A stretch of DNA of 64,000 nt from Pseudovibrio sp. Tun.PSC04-5.I4. Its GTDB lineage: Bacteria > Pseudomonadota > Alphaproteobacteria > Rhizobiales > Stappiaceae. Of this stretch, positions 18,077 to 26,827 are shown in pieces. The translations under genes were made by a program, and so were the position numbers. The notes beneath the pieces are model-generated. The model was not told where the DNA came from and made no database searches. It was given only the letters and a program-made list of their open reading frames with translations. The DNA is taken from the NCBI RefSeq assembly GCF_900104145.1, contig NZ_FNLB01000008.1, forward strand, positions 372,001 to 436,000, given 5' to 3'. Every line of letters starts with the position of its first letter. The stretch's first letter is position 1.

Positions 18077-19741
18077 ATGATCGACATAATCGAGCGTATC
18101 CGGAACTCAGTGATTGGTGAAGACACCGCCATCACAACTGCGTTTGGTCAAAAGCCGTTGGTTTATGCTGATTACACCGCCTCTGGTCGTTCTCTTGGTA
18201 TGATTGAGGATTACATCCGCGACAACGTATTGCCCTATTACGCCAACACACACACAGAGACCTCATATACTGGCGCACAAACCACAGCCCTGCGTGAACA
18301 AGCGCGCCAGCAGATCCGGTCTGCAGTTAAGGCTGGAGATGAGCATTCAGTCATCTTTTGCGGCTCGGGCGCAACCTCCGCAATTCATAAGCTGATCGAC
18401 ATCCTGAACTTGAAGCTTCCTGCCGAGTTAAACGCGCGCTACAAATTCGAGCAGCAAATTCCCGAGCATGAACGCCCTGTCGTTTTCATCGGCCCCTATG
18501 AGCATCACTCTAATGAGCTGCCATGGCGCGAGAGCATCGCTGACGTGGTTTCCATTCCCCTTTGCGAAGGGGGTCAGGTGTGTCTGCATGATCTTGAGGC
18601 TCAACTTACAAAATACGCTGACCGCCCGATGAAGATCGGCAGCTTCTCAGCGGCCTCCAACGTGACAGGTGTTAAAACGGAGGTTGATGCCGTTGCCCGC
18701 CTTCTGCACAAACATGGTGCACTGTCTTTTTGGGATTACGCCGCCGCCGCCCCCTATGTGGGCATTGATATGAGCGGCATTCAGGATGAAAGAGGCGACA
18801 GCTCCAAAGACGCCATCTTCCTGTCACCTCACAAGTTTGTTGGCGGTCCGGGCACACCCGGAGTGTTGATCGCAAAGGATGCAATCCTTCAGAACCGCGT
18901 TCCGGCAATGCCAGGTGGTGGCACCGTTATGTATGTAACGCCGGAAGATCACCGCTACATCGCAAACGCAGAACGACGCGAAGAAGGCGGAACCCCGGCT
19001 ATCGTGGAATCCGTGCGTGCTGGTCTTGTTTTCAAATTGCAGCAGGCGGTGGGAACAGACGAGATTGAGCGCCGTGAAGAGGATTTTGTCTCTCGCGCCG
19101 TGGCTCGCTGGTCCAAATGCGAAAACATCGACATCCTTGGAAATCCGGATGCACCGCGCCTCTCTATCACCTCGCTGAAAATCACCCATCAGGGCAAAGA
19201 CCTGCACTACAGCTTTATCGTTGCGCTGCTCAATGACATGTTCGGCATTCAGGCACGGGGTGGCTGCTCCTGCGCCGGTCCCTACGGGCATACTTTGCTT
19301 GGCATGGACATGGACTACAGCAAGGCGCTGGAGGCACAGCTGCTGGACGGTCACATGATCTTGCGTCCAGGCTGGATCCGTCTCAACTTCAACTACTTCA
19401 TTGTTGAAGAGACATTCGAGTATCTGGTTCGCGCTGTTGAGCTGGTCGCAGAGCACGGTTGGAAACTGCTGCCGTTCTACCGCTTTGATCCAGAGGGATC
19501 TGTCTGGCGCTATCAAAACCGCAAGACCGTACTGGCCGCGTCTCTCGATGAGTTTGACTTTATGGCAGAACCAACCCCGCAGGACAAACCGGCCCGTCCG
19601 TCCCTTGCAGACACAATGCAGGAGGCAGAGGCAGAATTGCTGCGCCCACACGTTTCAGAGGAACGGTACACCTTCACCCAACCAGAAAAAGCCGAGAAGC
19701 TCCGCTGGTTCCTACGTCCTCAGGATGTAGCGGTGGCGTGA
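18077..19741 (+). CDS. Class-V aminotransferase / cysteine-desulfurase-like PLP enzyme
   Basis: 554-residue PLP-dependent enzyme of fold type I, class V. Visible elements: YADYTASGRSL near residue 34, the phosphate-binding FCGSGATSAIHKL region near 96, and the PLP lysine K253 in SPHKFVGGPGTPGVL. A GGCSCAGPYGH motif holds C397 and C399, in the region where cysteine desulfurases carry their catalytic cysteine. It is longer than SufS/NifS (~400 residues), with a C-terminal extension after about residue 470. It could be a desulfurase, selenocysteine lyase or a lyase of another substrate. It lies beside the denitrification regulator gene and reads toward it. A link to nitrite reduction is unproven. 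Confidence 0.85.
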   Translation: MIDIIERIRNSVIGEDTAITTAFGQKPLVYADYTASGRSLGMIEDYIRDNVLPYYANTHTETSYTGAQTTALREQARQQIRSAVKAGDEHSVIFCGSGATSAIHKLIDILNLKLPAELNARYKFEQQIPEHERPVVFIGPYEHHSNELPWRESIADVVSIPLCEGGQVCLHDLEAQLTKYADRPMKIGSFSAASNVTGVKTEVDAVARLLHKHGALSFWDYAAAAPYVGIDMSGIQDERGDSSKDAIFLSPHKFVGGPGTPGVLIAKDAILQNRVPAMPGGGTVMYVTPEDHRYIANAERREEGGTPAIVESVRAGLVFKLQQAVGTDEIERREEDFVSRAVARWSKCENIDILGNPDAPRLSITSLKITHQGKDLHYSFIVALLNDMFGIQARGGCSCAGPYGHTLLGMDMDYSKALEAQLLDGHMILRPGWIRLNFNYFIVEETFEYLVRAVELVAEHGWKLLPFYRFDPEGSVWRYQNRKTVLAASLDEFDFMAEPTPQDKPARPSLADTMQEAEAELLRPHVSEERYTFTQPEKAEKLRWFLRPQDVAVA

Positions 19742-20290
19742 GGCAGAGATGAAAGCGCAAGGCATTCCCGCTTGAGGAGTGCCGGCAATCGACCTTGAAA
19801 TGGCAAAGGAGGGTCCGAGGAACGCGGTGTCCTCAGGCCAAAACCCATCATTGTAAGCAGCGCAAAAATTGCAGTAAACACGCATGACACGATAAATGTG
19901 CGAGGTTACGCTCACCTCACTCCACGTTTTTTGGAGCTGCAGGAGTGTTTGATGGCAAAGGCGGAACCGATGCCCGTTTCCCATATTCGGAATCGCCTTT
20001 ACCACCAAGCATGAGGGCGCGCAGGCAAATGCGGCCTTCAAAGGAACCCTTGAGATGGTTTTAAACATCTTATTTCGCAGGTAAGACAAGTGACCACGTG
20101 AGTGGACAAACTTCCCTTAGGATCACCATAAGGCTATGTGTTCCCACGCTCCTTGACTTTAGTCAGATGCAATCTCTTTTCCTTTGATCAATCAGTGGGT
20201 GTACTTTGCGTGGAAACACTTGCGGTAGATCAACGTGCAACCCTAACGTAACACTAGGATTGGGCAGTTCCTGGGAGAGGTCTATTCAAA
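19742..20290. promoter_or_regulatory. Intergenic region upstream of dnr-type regulator
   Basis: 549 bp with no gene I can support. It contains an FNR/Dnr-type box at 20153-20166. A minus-strand open frame (19712-20089) has no recognisable features and overlaps the end of the PLP enzyme gene. Confidence 0.4.
20153..20166. promoter_or_regulatory. FNR/Dnr-type box upstream of regulator gene
   Basis: TTGAC-TTTA-GTCAG fits the FNR/Dnr consensus TTGAY-N4-RTCAA with one mismatch in the last base. It is about 125 bp upstream of the regulator start, suggesting auto- or cross-regulation by an FNR-family protein. Confidence 0.6.
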
Positions 20291-21010
20291 ATGCCGAATA
20301 ATCTACTAAGCAGCGAAGTCGAGAAGCTGGGAGAAATCCCGTTGCTCAAACGATTAAGTAGCGAAGCGCGAGAACAGCTCCTTCAGGGCGCGACGAAGAA
20401 GCATGTCTCACGCGGGGAAATGATATTTTTTCAAGATGACAAAGCCGAGGCTTTTTTTATCGTTCTAGAAGGTTGGGTAAAAGTTTTCCGCGCAACAAGC
20501 AGCGGCGATGAAGCGGTTGTCGGTGTCTTCACACGCGGCCAGACCTTTGCCGAAGGCGCAGCCTTTGCCAACACCAACTTTCCAGTATCCGGTGAAGCCG
20601 TCACCGATTGTGTAGTCCTGAGCATCTCGGTTGCCCATCTGGCTGGCTCAATTTCAGCAGATCCAAACATCGCGCTTGCGATGATGTCCTCACTCTCCAT
20701 GCATCTACACCAGCTGGTTCTCCAAATCGAAGGCCTCAAAACACATACCGGCGCTCAACGTGTTGCTGAATTCCTTCTGAACCTATGCACTGAATCATCT
20801 GGTTCCTGCTCACTAATCTTGCCCTACGATAAAGCGCTGATCGCCGGTCGCCTCGGAATGAAGCCGGAAAGCCTTTCTCGCGCCTTTCAAAAGCTCAAAG
20901 GCTTTGGAGTTGAAGTAAAGCAGAACCGTGCGATCATCTCCAACGTGCAAATGCTGCAAATGTTGGTGGAGCAAGAACGCACGGTCGTCATGCACAGCCA
21001 GCAAGCTTAG
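20291..21010 (+). CDS. Crp/Fnr-family regulator, Dnr-like (nitric oxide/anaerobic response)
   Basis: 239 residues. The N-terminal cyclic-nucleotide-like beta barrel (residues ~20-125, GEMIFFQDDKAEAFFIVLEGWVKVFR) is followed by a dimer helix and a winged helix. The recognition helix MKPESLSRAFQKL carries E-S-x-S-R, as in FNR/Dnr proteins that read TTGA..TCAA. No N-terminal cysteine cluster for an iron-sulfur centre is present, which argues against FNR proper and for the Dnr type. It faces the nirS-to-cbiX operon, whose promoter has matching boxes, so it is the likely nir activator. Its own upstream region also has a box. Confidence 0.87.
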   Translation: MPNNLLSSEVEKLGEIPLLKRLSSEAREQLLQGATKKHVSRGEMIFFQDDKAEAFFIVLEGWVKVFRATSSGDEAVVGVFTRGQTFAEGAAFANTNFPVSGEAVTDCVVLSISVAHLAGSISADPNIALAMMSSLSMHLHQLVLQIEGLKTHTGAQRVAEFLLNLCTESSGSCSLILPYDKALIAGRLGMKPESLSRAFQKLKGFGVEVKQNRAIISNVQMLQMLVEQERTVVMHSQQA

Positions 21011-21192
21011 GAGGGCATACGACCTACACCTACCGCTCTGAGGCCTCATAACTTTGCTTGATGAAGTCGCCAAGATGTTGCAACTCCTCTCCCCGCGGTG
21101 AGCTCTTCAGCAAGGGAACGCACGTTAAATCGCAAACCATGAGGTACTTCTCAAAGAAGGATCTTAGGATGTAAGGCCCGCACACAAATAGA

Positions 21193-21223
21193 AAGGTTCA
21201 GGCGAGTTGATCCTCTGAACCTT
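21193..21223 (-). terminator. Terminator at end of nir operon
   Basis: Perfect 9-bp stem AAGGTTCAG / CTGAACCTT with a 13-nt loop, 4 bp past the stop of the CbiX-like gene. Read on the minus strand it is followed by a T-rich stretch (TCTATTTGTG). Confidence 0.7.
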
Positions 21224-21227
21224 GCGC

Positions 21228-22037
21228 CTATGAGTTCAGGTTTTGCAGGTAGATCGCCAGATGTTGGGCAAGGGAATGCTCGCAGCCGATAACAGGTGCC
21301 AGTCGGCATCCAGTCGGCGCGCATTTCATAAACCCTGCGATATCATCATGGCCGTGCAGGCCCCCGCTGGCGAACAGCGGCACAACAATTGAATTGGGTG
21401 ACAAGGTGCTAATCACATCATCCACCAGAGGCGCTTCGGAGAGAAACGCACAGTGAATGTTGTTGTAAGAGCTTCGCTTCTCCAGCTCATCCTTCAACTG
21501 CAAAGCACAGATGCGGGATTGTGGGCCAACTGTTGACCCATGCGCGACAAGCAGAATCTCGGTCTCCTGAGGGGCGCTTGAGTTGCGGCCATCCGTTTCA
21601 AGCGTGTCTTGAATACTTTCCAAAACCAGCTCTGGTAAAAAAGGCAGGACACCAAGAGGGGGTAACAACCTGATGGACTGCCCTTCTCGCGTATGACTTC
21701 GCCATTCACCCTCTTTCTGTTTCTTGTGGTCGGCATTCAGCCCCAGTCGCTTGGGCAAAACGGTGTTGCAGAAGTAGCCGTTGCTCAGCAAAAGTGGGAG
21801 GACAAGCACGTTGGAGTGCCTGAGGCCTGCTGCGACGTCTTCAAGTGGCGGGCTCCCTTTCATGACCCCGCTCACAACGGTCATATCTGGCAATAAGGGG
21901 GCCAAAGCTTGCTTCAGGCGCTCATGGCCCGGAGTTGTGTTGGCTCCCTTACCGCCCAAGTCTCCATGAGCGGCAAGGACCAGTGCCACACTCTCAGTGG
22001 CTGGTGCCTGCAGAGAAGGAGATCTTGTTCCAGACAT
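21228..22037 (-). CDS. CbiX/SirB-type chelatase-like protein
   Basis: 269 residues with two CbiX-like halves: VALVLAAHGDLGGKGANTTPGH at the N-terminus and ILLVAHGSTVGPQSRICALQL in the middle. Each has the His-containing AHGS/AHGD motif of class II chelatases, which insert Co or Fe into, or bind, sirohydrochlorin-type tetrapyrroles. The start overlaps the end of nirN by 44 bp, making it the last gene of the heme d1 operon. A ribosome site (GGGAA) lies before the ATG. Possible roles are ferrochelation to siroheme feeding heme d1 synthesis, or d1 handling. The first half lacks an obvious full metal site, so activity is not assured. Confidence 0.8.
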   Translation of the reverse strand: MSGTRSPSLQAPATESVALVLAAHGDLGGKGANTTPGHERLKQALAPLLPDMTVVSGVMKGSPPLEDVAAGLRHSNVLVLPLLLSNGYFCNTVLPKRLGLNADHKKQKEGEWRSHTREGQSIRLLPPLGVLPFLPELVLESIQDTLETDGRNSSAPQETEILLVAHGSTVGPQSRICALQLKDELEKRSSYNNIHCAFLSEAPLVDDVISTLSPNSIVVPLFASGGLHGHDDIAGFMKCAPTGCRLAPVIGCEHSLAQHLAIYLQNLNS

Positions 22038-23595
22038 TGTATTTCCCAGATGGCTTGCTCATTGGAAGACGCTTCACTTCTTCAAGCGTTTTGGCGTCGT
22101 AGATGATGATCGCACCGTCATCTTCCCAGATGGACATCACTGCATGGCTGCCATCACGGTCAAACTCGATATGAGCGGCCGTTTTACCGGGAATTGGTTG
22201 CAGGGTTTTCACGATCTCAAGCGTTTCTTTATCAATAATGTACATCAGATCTTTGTTAGGCCCAAAGAACACACCAGACCAAGCGTATTTGGAATTCTCG
22301 TGGGAGCGCATGAAGAAGCCCGGACCAGCGGTCTCAATGGTCTTCAAAACAGTCCAGTTGGACATATCGATTACAGAAATTTTGTTCTCGCGCAGGTGTG
22401 GTGTCGCCATGACCTGACGGCCCTTCCACTCCCAACTGATGCCGGACCCAAGATGCGGGAAGCCCGGTAGAGGCAGTTCTGCAATCTGACGACCAACATC
22501 CAAATTGACCACAACGCCTGTTTTGCCATCCCGAGCAGAGCCCACCAAGTTGCGATAGCTCTGATCGAAGAAGAAGTCATCCATAGGCTTGTCAACTGCG
22601 ATACGGCGCAGAGCAAACAACCCACTTGAGGATGGCAAAGCTTCAATCATGCCCTTCTCATAGGAATGCACGTAGCCCTCATATTGCGGCCCGGCCTTGG
22701 GATCCGTCATGACCTCCCAGATTTCTGGAACGTCTTTGAGAGCAACCACAAAGCTGTCGCGCTCTGGTGCCTGATACACAGCGGACACGCGGGACGAAAT
22801 CCCCAGCTTCGATTTGGTCTCGAAGATTTTCTCAACCGACAGGTCTTCAGAGGACAGCATCACAAGAGAGTGCGGCAGGTAGTTTGCCAGCGCGATGTGT
22901 TTGCCGTCTTTTGAGATGGCCACGTTGCGGGAGTTGATACCGCCGCGCACTTCGGCAACCACTTTCAAAGCCCACATGTCGAACTTGGTAATCCAGCCAT
23001 CACGGGACATGAAGAACACGTAGTGCCCATCCGGTGTAAACTTAGGACCACCATGCAATGCGAACTGGGTTTTGAAGCGTGTCAGAGGCTCAAACGTGTC
23101 ACCATCCATCACGGTGGCGTAGTGATCACCCGTTTCAACTACAATGAACAGGTTGAGCGGGTCTGACTCATAAACCGGCTTCTCGACAGGCTTGTAGTCC
23201 TCGTTGAGCACCCGGCTCGCCATAATCTCCTGCTCGCCCCAAACAGGCATGACAGGCAATGGCGTTTTGATGAAGTTTACCAACCCGGAAATCTGCTCTT
23301 CGGTCAGGTCTTCCTCAAACGCTGGCATCTGGGTCTGCACACGGCCTTTTTGGATGGTCGCAGTAGCCGATTTTCCGCGCAAACGCTGCAAGCTTTCCTT
23401 GAACAAAGCCGGGCCAGTGCCGCCCATCCGGTCCCCGCCGTGACACGAGGCGCACTGCTCCTGATACAGCTGTTTCGTGCCCTCACTGACTGGCTTTAGG
23501 GGTGCAGGTTTGCCACTTGCTAAAGCTGAGCCAGTGAGGAAACAAGAAGCCAGCAAAACAGCGGCGAGTTTAGGAATAGACATGTTTTGCTTCAT
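21994..23595 (-). CDS. nirN: NirN, cytochrome c / d1-type protein of heme d1 biosynthesis
   Basis: 533 residues from the ATG at 23595, preceded by GGGGAG. The longer open frame adds 36 residues that spoil the signal peptide. After the signal (LAAVLLASCFLTGSALA) comes a c-type heme site, C48-A-S-C51-H52, with a cytochrome c domain to ~120, then an eight-bladed d1-type beta-propeller resembling NirS. In characterised organisms NirN is a periplasmic dehydrogenase for the last step, dihydro-heme d1 to heme d1, and docks with NirS. The start lies inside nirJ (26-bp overlap). Distinguished from NirS by sequence and position. Confidence 0.9.
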   Translation of the reverse strand: MKQNMSIPKLAAVLLASCFLTGSALASGKPAPLKPVSEGTKQLYQEQCASCHGGDRMGGTGPALFKESLQRLRGKSATATIQKGRVQTQMPAFEEDLTEEQISGLVNFIKTPLPVMPVWGEQEIMASRVLNEDYKPVEKPVYESDPLNLFIVVETGDHYATVMDGDTFEPLTRFKTQFALHGGPKFTPDGHYVFFMSRDGWITKFDMWALKVVAEVRGGINSRNVAISKDGKHIALANYLPHSLVMLSSEDLSVEKIFETKSKLGISSRVSAVYQAPERDSFVVALKDVPEIWEVMTDPKAGPQYEGYVHSYEKGMIEALPSSSGLFALRRIAVDKPMDDFFFDQSYRNLVGSARDGKTGVVVNLDVGRQIAELPLPGFPHLGSGISWEWKGRQVMATPHLRENKISVIDMSNWTVLKTIETAGPGFFMRSHENSKYAWSGVFFGPNKDLMYIIDKETLEIVKTLQPIPGKTAAHIEFDRDGSHAVMSIWEDDGAIIIYDAKTLEEVKRLPMSKPSGKYNVWNKISFSAGTSH

Positions 23596-24784
23596 GACGG
23601 GCTCCCCGGAACGGTACGGTTTCAACACGCGGGCTGACAGCATCGTCAATCCCGATTTCCGCATCAGTGAGGTAACAAGACGGATCTTCCGCCCATGGGT
23701 CACCAGTCACTTGCAGTGCTCTGACGCGTGTGTTGCCATTGCAAATATTGAAGTATTGGCACTTCCCACAGCGACCTTTGATTTGACGCGGGGACTGCTT
23801 CAAGCCGGCCATTACAGGATCAGAAAGGTCCTGCCAAATTTCAGAGAACTTGCGTTCTTTGACGTTGCCGATGGTGTAATGCCACCAGAAGGAATCTGGG
23901 TGCACCTTGCCGGTATTATCGATATTGCCGATGTTCACACCGGAGGCGTTGCCGCCCCAACGTTCCAGCATATCTTGCAGATACCCGGCTTTTTCCGGCA
24001 TATGTTCGCGCACCCACTGCAACAAGAAGATGCCGTCTGCATCGTTGTTGCCGGTCACGTATTCGTTGGATTTGCCTGCCAGCACATCTTCCCACGCCTT
24101 CTCAATCAGGTGGGTCATGGCCTTGCGGGTCACGTTTAGGTGCGCATCTTCCCCGCGGTTTTTGTTACCGCGGCCAGCGTAGACAAGGTGAGACAGGTAG
24201 ATTTTATCAACCTTCTCCCGCGCACACAGGTCCAGATAATCATCCAGCGTTTCGGCGTTTTCTTCGGTCAGCGTAAAGCGCAGGCCAACCTTGACGTTTT
24301 CCTCACGCAGATAACGCACCGCCTGAAGAGAAAGATCAAACGCGCCATCCATACCGCGGAAATCGTCATGCACTTTGCCGATGCCATCAAGGCTGATGCC
24401 GACATAATCGTAACCGATTGCGCCAATCTTCTGCGCCATGTCTTTGTCAATCAGCGTGCCATTGGTGGAGAGCGCCGTATAAAAGCCCTTCTCCTTGGCA
24501 TAGGCCGACAGTTCCAGCATATCTGGACGCATCAGCGGCTCGCCGCCAGAGAAGATGATCACTGGAACACTGAAGCCCTTCAGATCGTCGATCACTTCAT
24601 AGGCCTGCTGCGTTGAAAGCTCGCCCGGAAAATCGACATCACCTGAGGTCGTGTAGCAATGTTTGCATTTAAGATTGCAGCGGCGGATCAAGTTCCAGAT
24701 GACAACCGGCCCAGCAGGTTTACGGGCTGGTGGTAGTGGATACGGATCCGCGATCGCTCTCAGATAATGGGTCAGACGAAACAC
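23570..24784 (-). CDS. nirJ: NirJ, radical SAM enzyme of heme d1 biosynthesis
   Basis: 404 residues. The radical SAM cluster motif is C36-N-L-K-C40-K-H-C43, followed by IFSGGEPLMRPD. The C-terminal region has further cysteines (CGKCQYFNICNGN and a later Cys) typical of SPASM/twitch auxiliary clusters. NirJ removes propionate side chains from 12,18-didecarboxysiroheme in the heme d1 pathway. Overlaps nirH at its start by 65 bp and nirN at its end by 26 bp. The N-terminus MFRLTHYLR matches the usual start of the family, so the overlap with nirH appears real. Confidence 0.94.
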   Translation of the reverse strand: MFRLTHYLRAIADPYPLPPARKPAGPVVIWNLIRRCNLKCKHCYTTSGDVDFPGELSTQQAYEVIDDLKGFSVPVIIFSGGEPLMRPDMLELSAYAKEKGFYTALSTNGTLIDKDMAQKIGAIGYDYVGISLDGIGKVHDDFRGMDGAFDLSLQAVRYLREENVKVGLRFTLTEENAETLDDYLDLCAREKVDKIYLSHLVYAGRGNKNRGEDAHLNVTRKAMTHLIEKAWEDVLAGKSNEYVTGNNDADGIFLLQWVREHMPEKAGYLQDMLERWGGNASGVNIGNIDNTGKVHPDSFWWHYTIGNVKERKFSEIWQDLSDPVMAGLKQSPRQIKGRCGKCQYFNICNGNTRVRALQVTGDPWAEDPSCYLTDAEIGIDDAVSPRVETVPFRGARHEAKHVYS

Positions 24785-25295
24785 GCGGGTTCTCCCCTTT
24801 TCTGCGCAGTCTAAGTCCTGTTTTTTTCAGGGTTTTTGTCGAAAACAGGACATCATGTTGCTTGCATGATGGACCCACTAGGGCCTCAATTTCCTTGACC
24901 AAAGTCACACACTCGCTACGAGTTTTCCCGTGTACCATGGCAAATACGTTATATGGCCACGTTGGCAGCCATCTTGGGCGCTGATAACAGTGAGAAACAA
25001 AGTCGAGGGCGCCCATAAGTTTGCCAATGCGCTCAACGTCTTCGTCCACAATATCCCAAACAGACATACCGTTGGCCCGCATGCCAAGCGCCCGGTGATT
25101 GGGCACCGCTGCGATGCGACGAATTGCACCAGTCTCCAACATGGCCGCAACCCGTTCCAGCACCAGTTCCTCGCCAACACCAAGCTGGTTTGCAACCTTC
25201 GCGTAGGGCTCGGAGACAAGAGGCAACCCGTCTTGCAACGCTGCCACAAGAGCGCGATCAAACTCGGAGAGTTCTTCAAACTTCTGCGCGGTCAT
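24720..25295 (-). CDS. nirH: NirH, siroheme decarboxylase subunit (AsnC/Lrp-like)
   Basis: 191 residues. It begins with an Lrp-type helix-turn-helix-like region (LSEFDRALVAALQDGLPLV, VANQLGVGEELVLERV). A ligand domain follows with MRANGMSVWDI and a His-containing SHCYQRPRWLPTWPYN segment, then a VLFSTKTLKKTGLRL tail. With NirD, NirL and NirG it converts siroheme to 12,18-didecarboxysiroheme. The last ~28 residues (RRKGENPRVSSD onward) extend beyond the family core and are encoded in the overlap with nirJ. Overlaps nirG by 4 bp. Confidence 0.9.
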   Translation of the reverse strand: MTAQKFEELSEFDRALVAALQDGLPLVSEPYAKVANQLGVGEELVLERVAAMLETGAIRRIAAVPNHRALGMRANGMSVWDIVDEDVERIGKLMGALDFVSHCYQRPRWLPTWPYNVFAMVHGKTRSECVTLVKEIEALVGPSCKQHDVLFSTKTLKKTGLRLRRKGENPRVSSDPLSESDRGSVSTTTSP

Positions 25296-25774
25296 ACGGG
25301 CACCTTAAATTCAATGAAAAACTCACGTTCTTTAGGGAACAGACGAACAGGGATACCCGTTAGCGCTTCAATACGCTCGCCGCACTGCTGAATTTCCTGA
25401 GGCGTTTCTGTCGCCAACACAAACCACATGTTCAGCTCGTGATCGCGCGCGTAATTGTGCGCTACCTCTTGCAGAGCATTCACCGTTTCCGTAACCTCGT
25501 CATAGCGATCTTCAGGAACTGACATGGCGCAGAGGCAAAATGCACCGCCAAGCTGGGCAATGTCGAACATCGGCCCAAAGCGGGTGAAAATTCGCGTGTC
25601 CAACAGCCGCTGGATTCGCTCCAGAAGTTCGCGCTCCGAAATTGCGAACTCAGCTGCGACGATCTCATAGGGGCGCGAGGCGACTGGCAAACCATCTTGC
25701 AAGCGGTTGATCAGTTTGCGGTCAAGCTCATCCAGTTGCACGTCTGTTGTTTTGTTGAGGTATGCAAGGTTCAT
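25292..25774 (-). CDS. nirG: NirG, siroheme decarboxylase subunit
   Basis: 160-residue AsnC/Lrp-like protein: LDELDRKLINRLQDGLPVA, a helix-turn-helix-like AEFAISERELLERIQRLL, then RFGPMFDIAQLGGAFCLCA and HNYARDHELNMWFVLATE. That last His/Arg pattern is typical of the NirD/NirG half of the decarboxylase complex. Joined to nirDL and nirH by 4-bp start/stop overlaps, which implies translational coupling and fixed stoichiometry. Confidence 0.9.
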   Translation of the reverse strand: MNLAYLNKTTDVQLDELDRKLINRLQDGLPVASRPYEIVAAEFAISERELLERIQRLLDTRIFTRFGPMFDIAQLGGAFCLCAMSVPEDRYDEVTETVNALQEVAHNYARDHELNMWFVLATETPQEIQQCGERIEALTGIPVRLFPKEREFFIEFKVPV

Positions 25775-26790
25775 GCCATCACCCCTTTCCTTGCAAACAC
25801 ACGTGCGCCGCGTTGCTTAAAGCACTTGGTTGAGAACAATACATCGCTGCTGAACACATGTTGAGTTGCCAGCAAAGACAGACGGTTGATGACCTCCAAG
25901 GCTTCATCACGGCTGTTTGAGTGGGTCATGCAGTACAGATTGTAAGGCCAGATGGGCATTTCCCGGTTGCGTTGGTAGCACAGACTCACCATTGGGTCGG
26001 CTGAGAACAAGGCTCCCAGCTCATCAACTCTGTCATCTCGCACATTCCACACGGACATGGCATTTGCTTTGTAACCGAGGCGTCTATGGCGAACCACAAC
26101 GCCAAAGCGCCGGATAATGCCCGCACTTTTTAGAGCTTTCAGGCGGTCCAGTACCGAGGTTTCTGATCGGCCCAATTCCAACGCGATCCGCAGGAATGGT
26201 CGATCTGAAAGCGGGATGCCGTCTTCCATCATTTCCAAAAGGCTGAGATCGTCCGGTTCAAGGACGGACAGGTCTACAGGGGGAAGCATCGGTGTCTTTT
26301 TGTCCAGCCGTTGCTTTGACAAAGAAAACCCCAAATCCAGATGGAACGCTTTTTCCATTCGGAAAGCATGCGTCACCAGATTGGTATTCTGCTCAATACG
26401 CGCCAGTGTCGCCTCAAGCGTGGCCCGGTCCCGCTCAACAACCACAAACCAGATGTTCAGCTCATTCTCGCGCAAATAATTATGATTTACACCGGGCTCA
26501 TCATTGATGATTTGAGCCGCCGTTTCAACGTAATGCGGAGGGGCAGCCACTGCAGCCAAACAGCTGGCGCTTACGGTGTTGGGAGCAAGAACGGCTCCAA
26601 TACGGGAAACAACACCGTCCTCGGTCAATCGCTCATAGCACTTCACGGCCTCGGGTGGGGCAATGCCTGCCTCCCGAGCAATCAGATTGAAGGGTTTTGG
26701 GACCAGTGGAAAATCATGTTGCCACCGGTCAACCAATGCGAGATCAATTTCGCTAAGCTGTGAACTCATTTTATTATTATTCCCAATCAT
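25771..26790 (-). CDS. nirDL: NirDL fusion, siroheme decarboxylase subunit
   Basis: 339 residues made of two AsnC-like units. The first (to ~150) resembles NirD, with SEIDLALVDRWQHDFPLV and HNYLRENELNIWFVVVE. The second (~175-339) resembles NirL/NirH, with LSLLEMMEDGIPLSDRPFL, KANAMSVWNVRDDRV and SLCYQRNREMPIWPYNLY. Fusion of NirD and NirL occurs in Paracoccus-type clusters, whereas pseudomonads encode them separately. The start may be 26790 or the ATG at 26769 (MSSQLSEIDL). Neither has a strong ribosome site. Confidence 0.9.
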   Translation of the reverse strand: MIGNNNKMSSQLSEIDLALVDRWQHDFPLVPKPFNLIAREAGIAPPEAVKCYERLTEDGVVSRIGAVLAPNTVSASCLAAVAAPPHYVETAAQIINDEPGVNHNYLRENELNIWFVVVERDRATLEATLARIEQNTNLVTHAFRMEKAFHLDLGFSLSKQRLDKKTPMLPPVDLSVLEPDDLSLLEMMEDGIPLSDRPFLRIALELGRSETSVLDRLKALKSAGIIRRFGVVVRHRRLGYKANAMSVWNVRDDRVDELGALFSADPMVSLCYQRNREMPIWPYNLYCMTHSNSRDEALEVINRLSLLATQHVFSSDVLFSTKCFKQRGARVFARKGVMA

Positions 26791-26827
26791 TCAAGCCTTT
26801 ACAGGCCACTTAGGGAAAAGCTGGGGC

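Noticed and set aside
18824..19651. 275-residue open frame antisense to the PLP enzyme
   Set aside because: Composition is that of a codon shadow, with no ribosome site and no recognisable motif. The sense protein is clearly real.
19712..20089. 125-residue minus-strand open frame upstream of the dnr-type gene
   Set aside because: Overlaps the end of the PLP enzyme gene, has no ribosome site, and reads as low-information sequence.
20184..20195. TTGATCAATCAG as an FNR box
   Set aside because: The half-sites are separated by 2 instead of 4 bases. The TTGAC-TTTA-GTCAG site nearby fits better.
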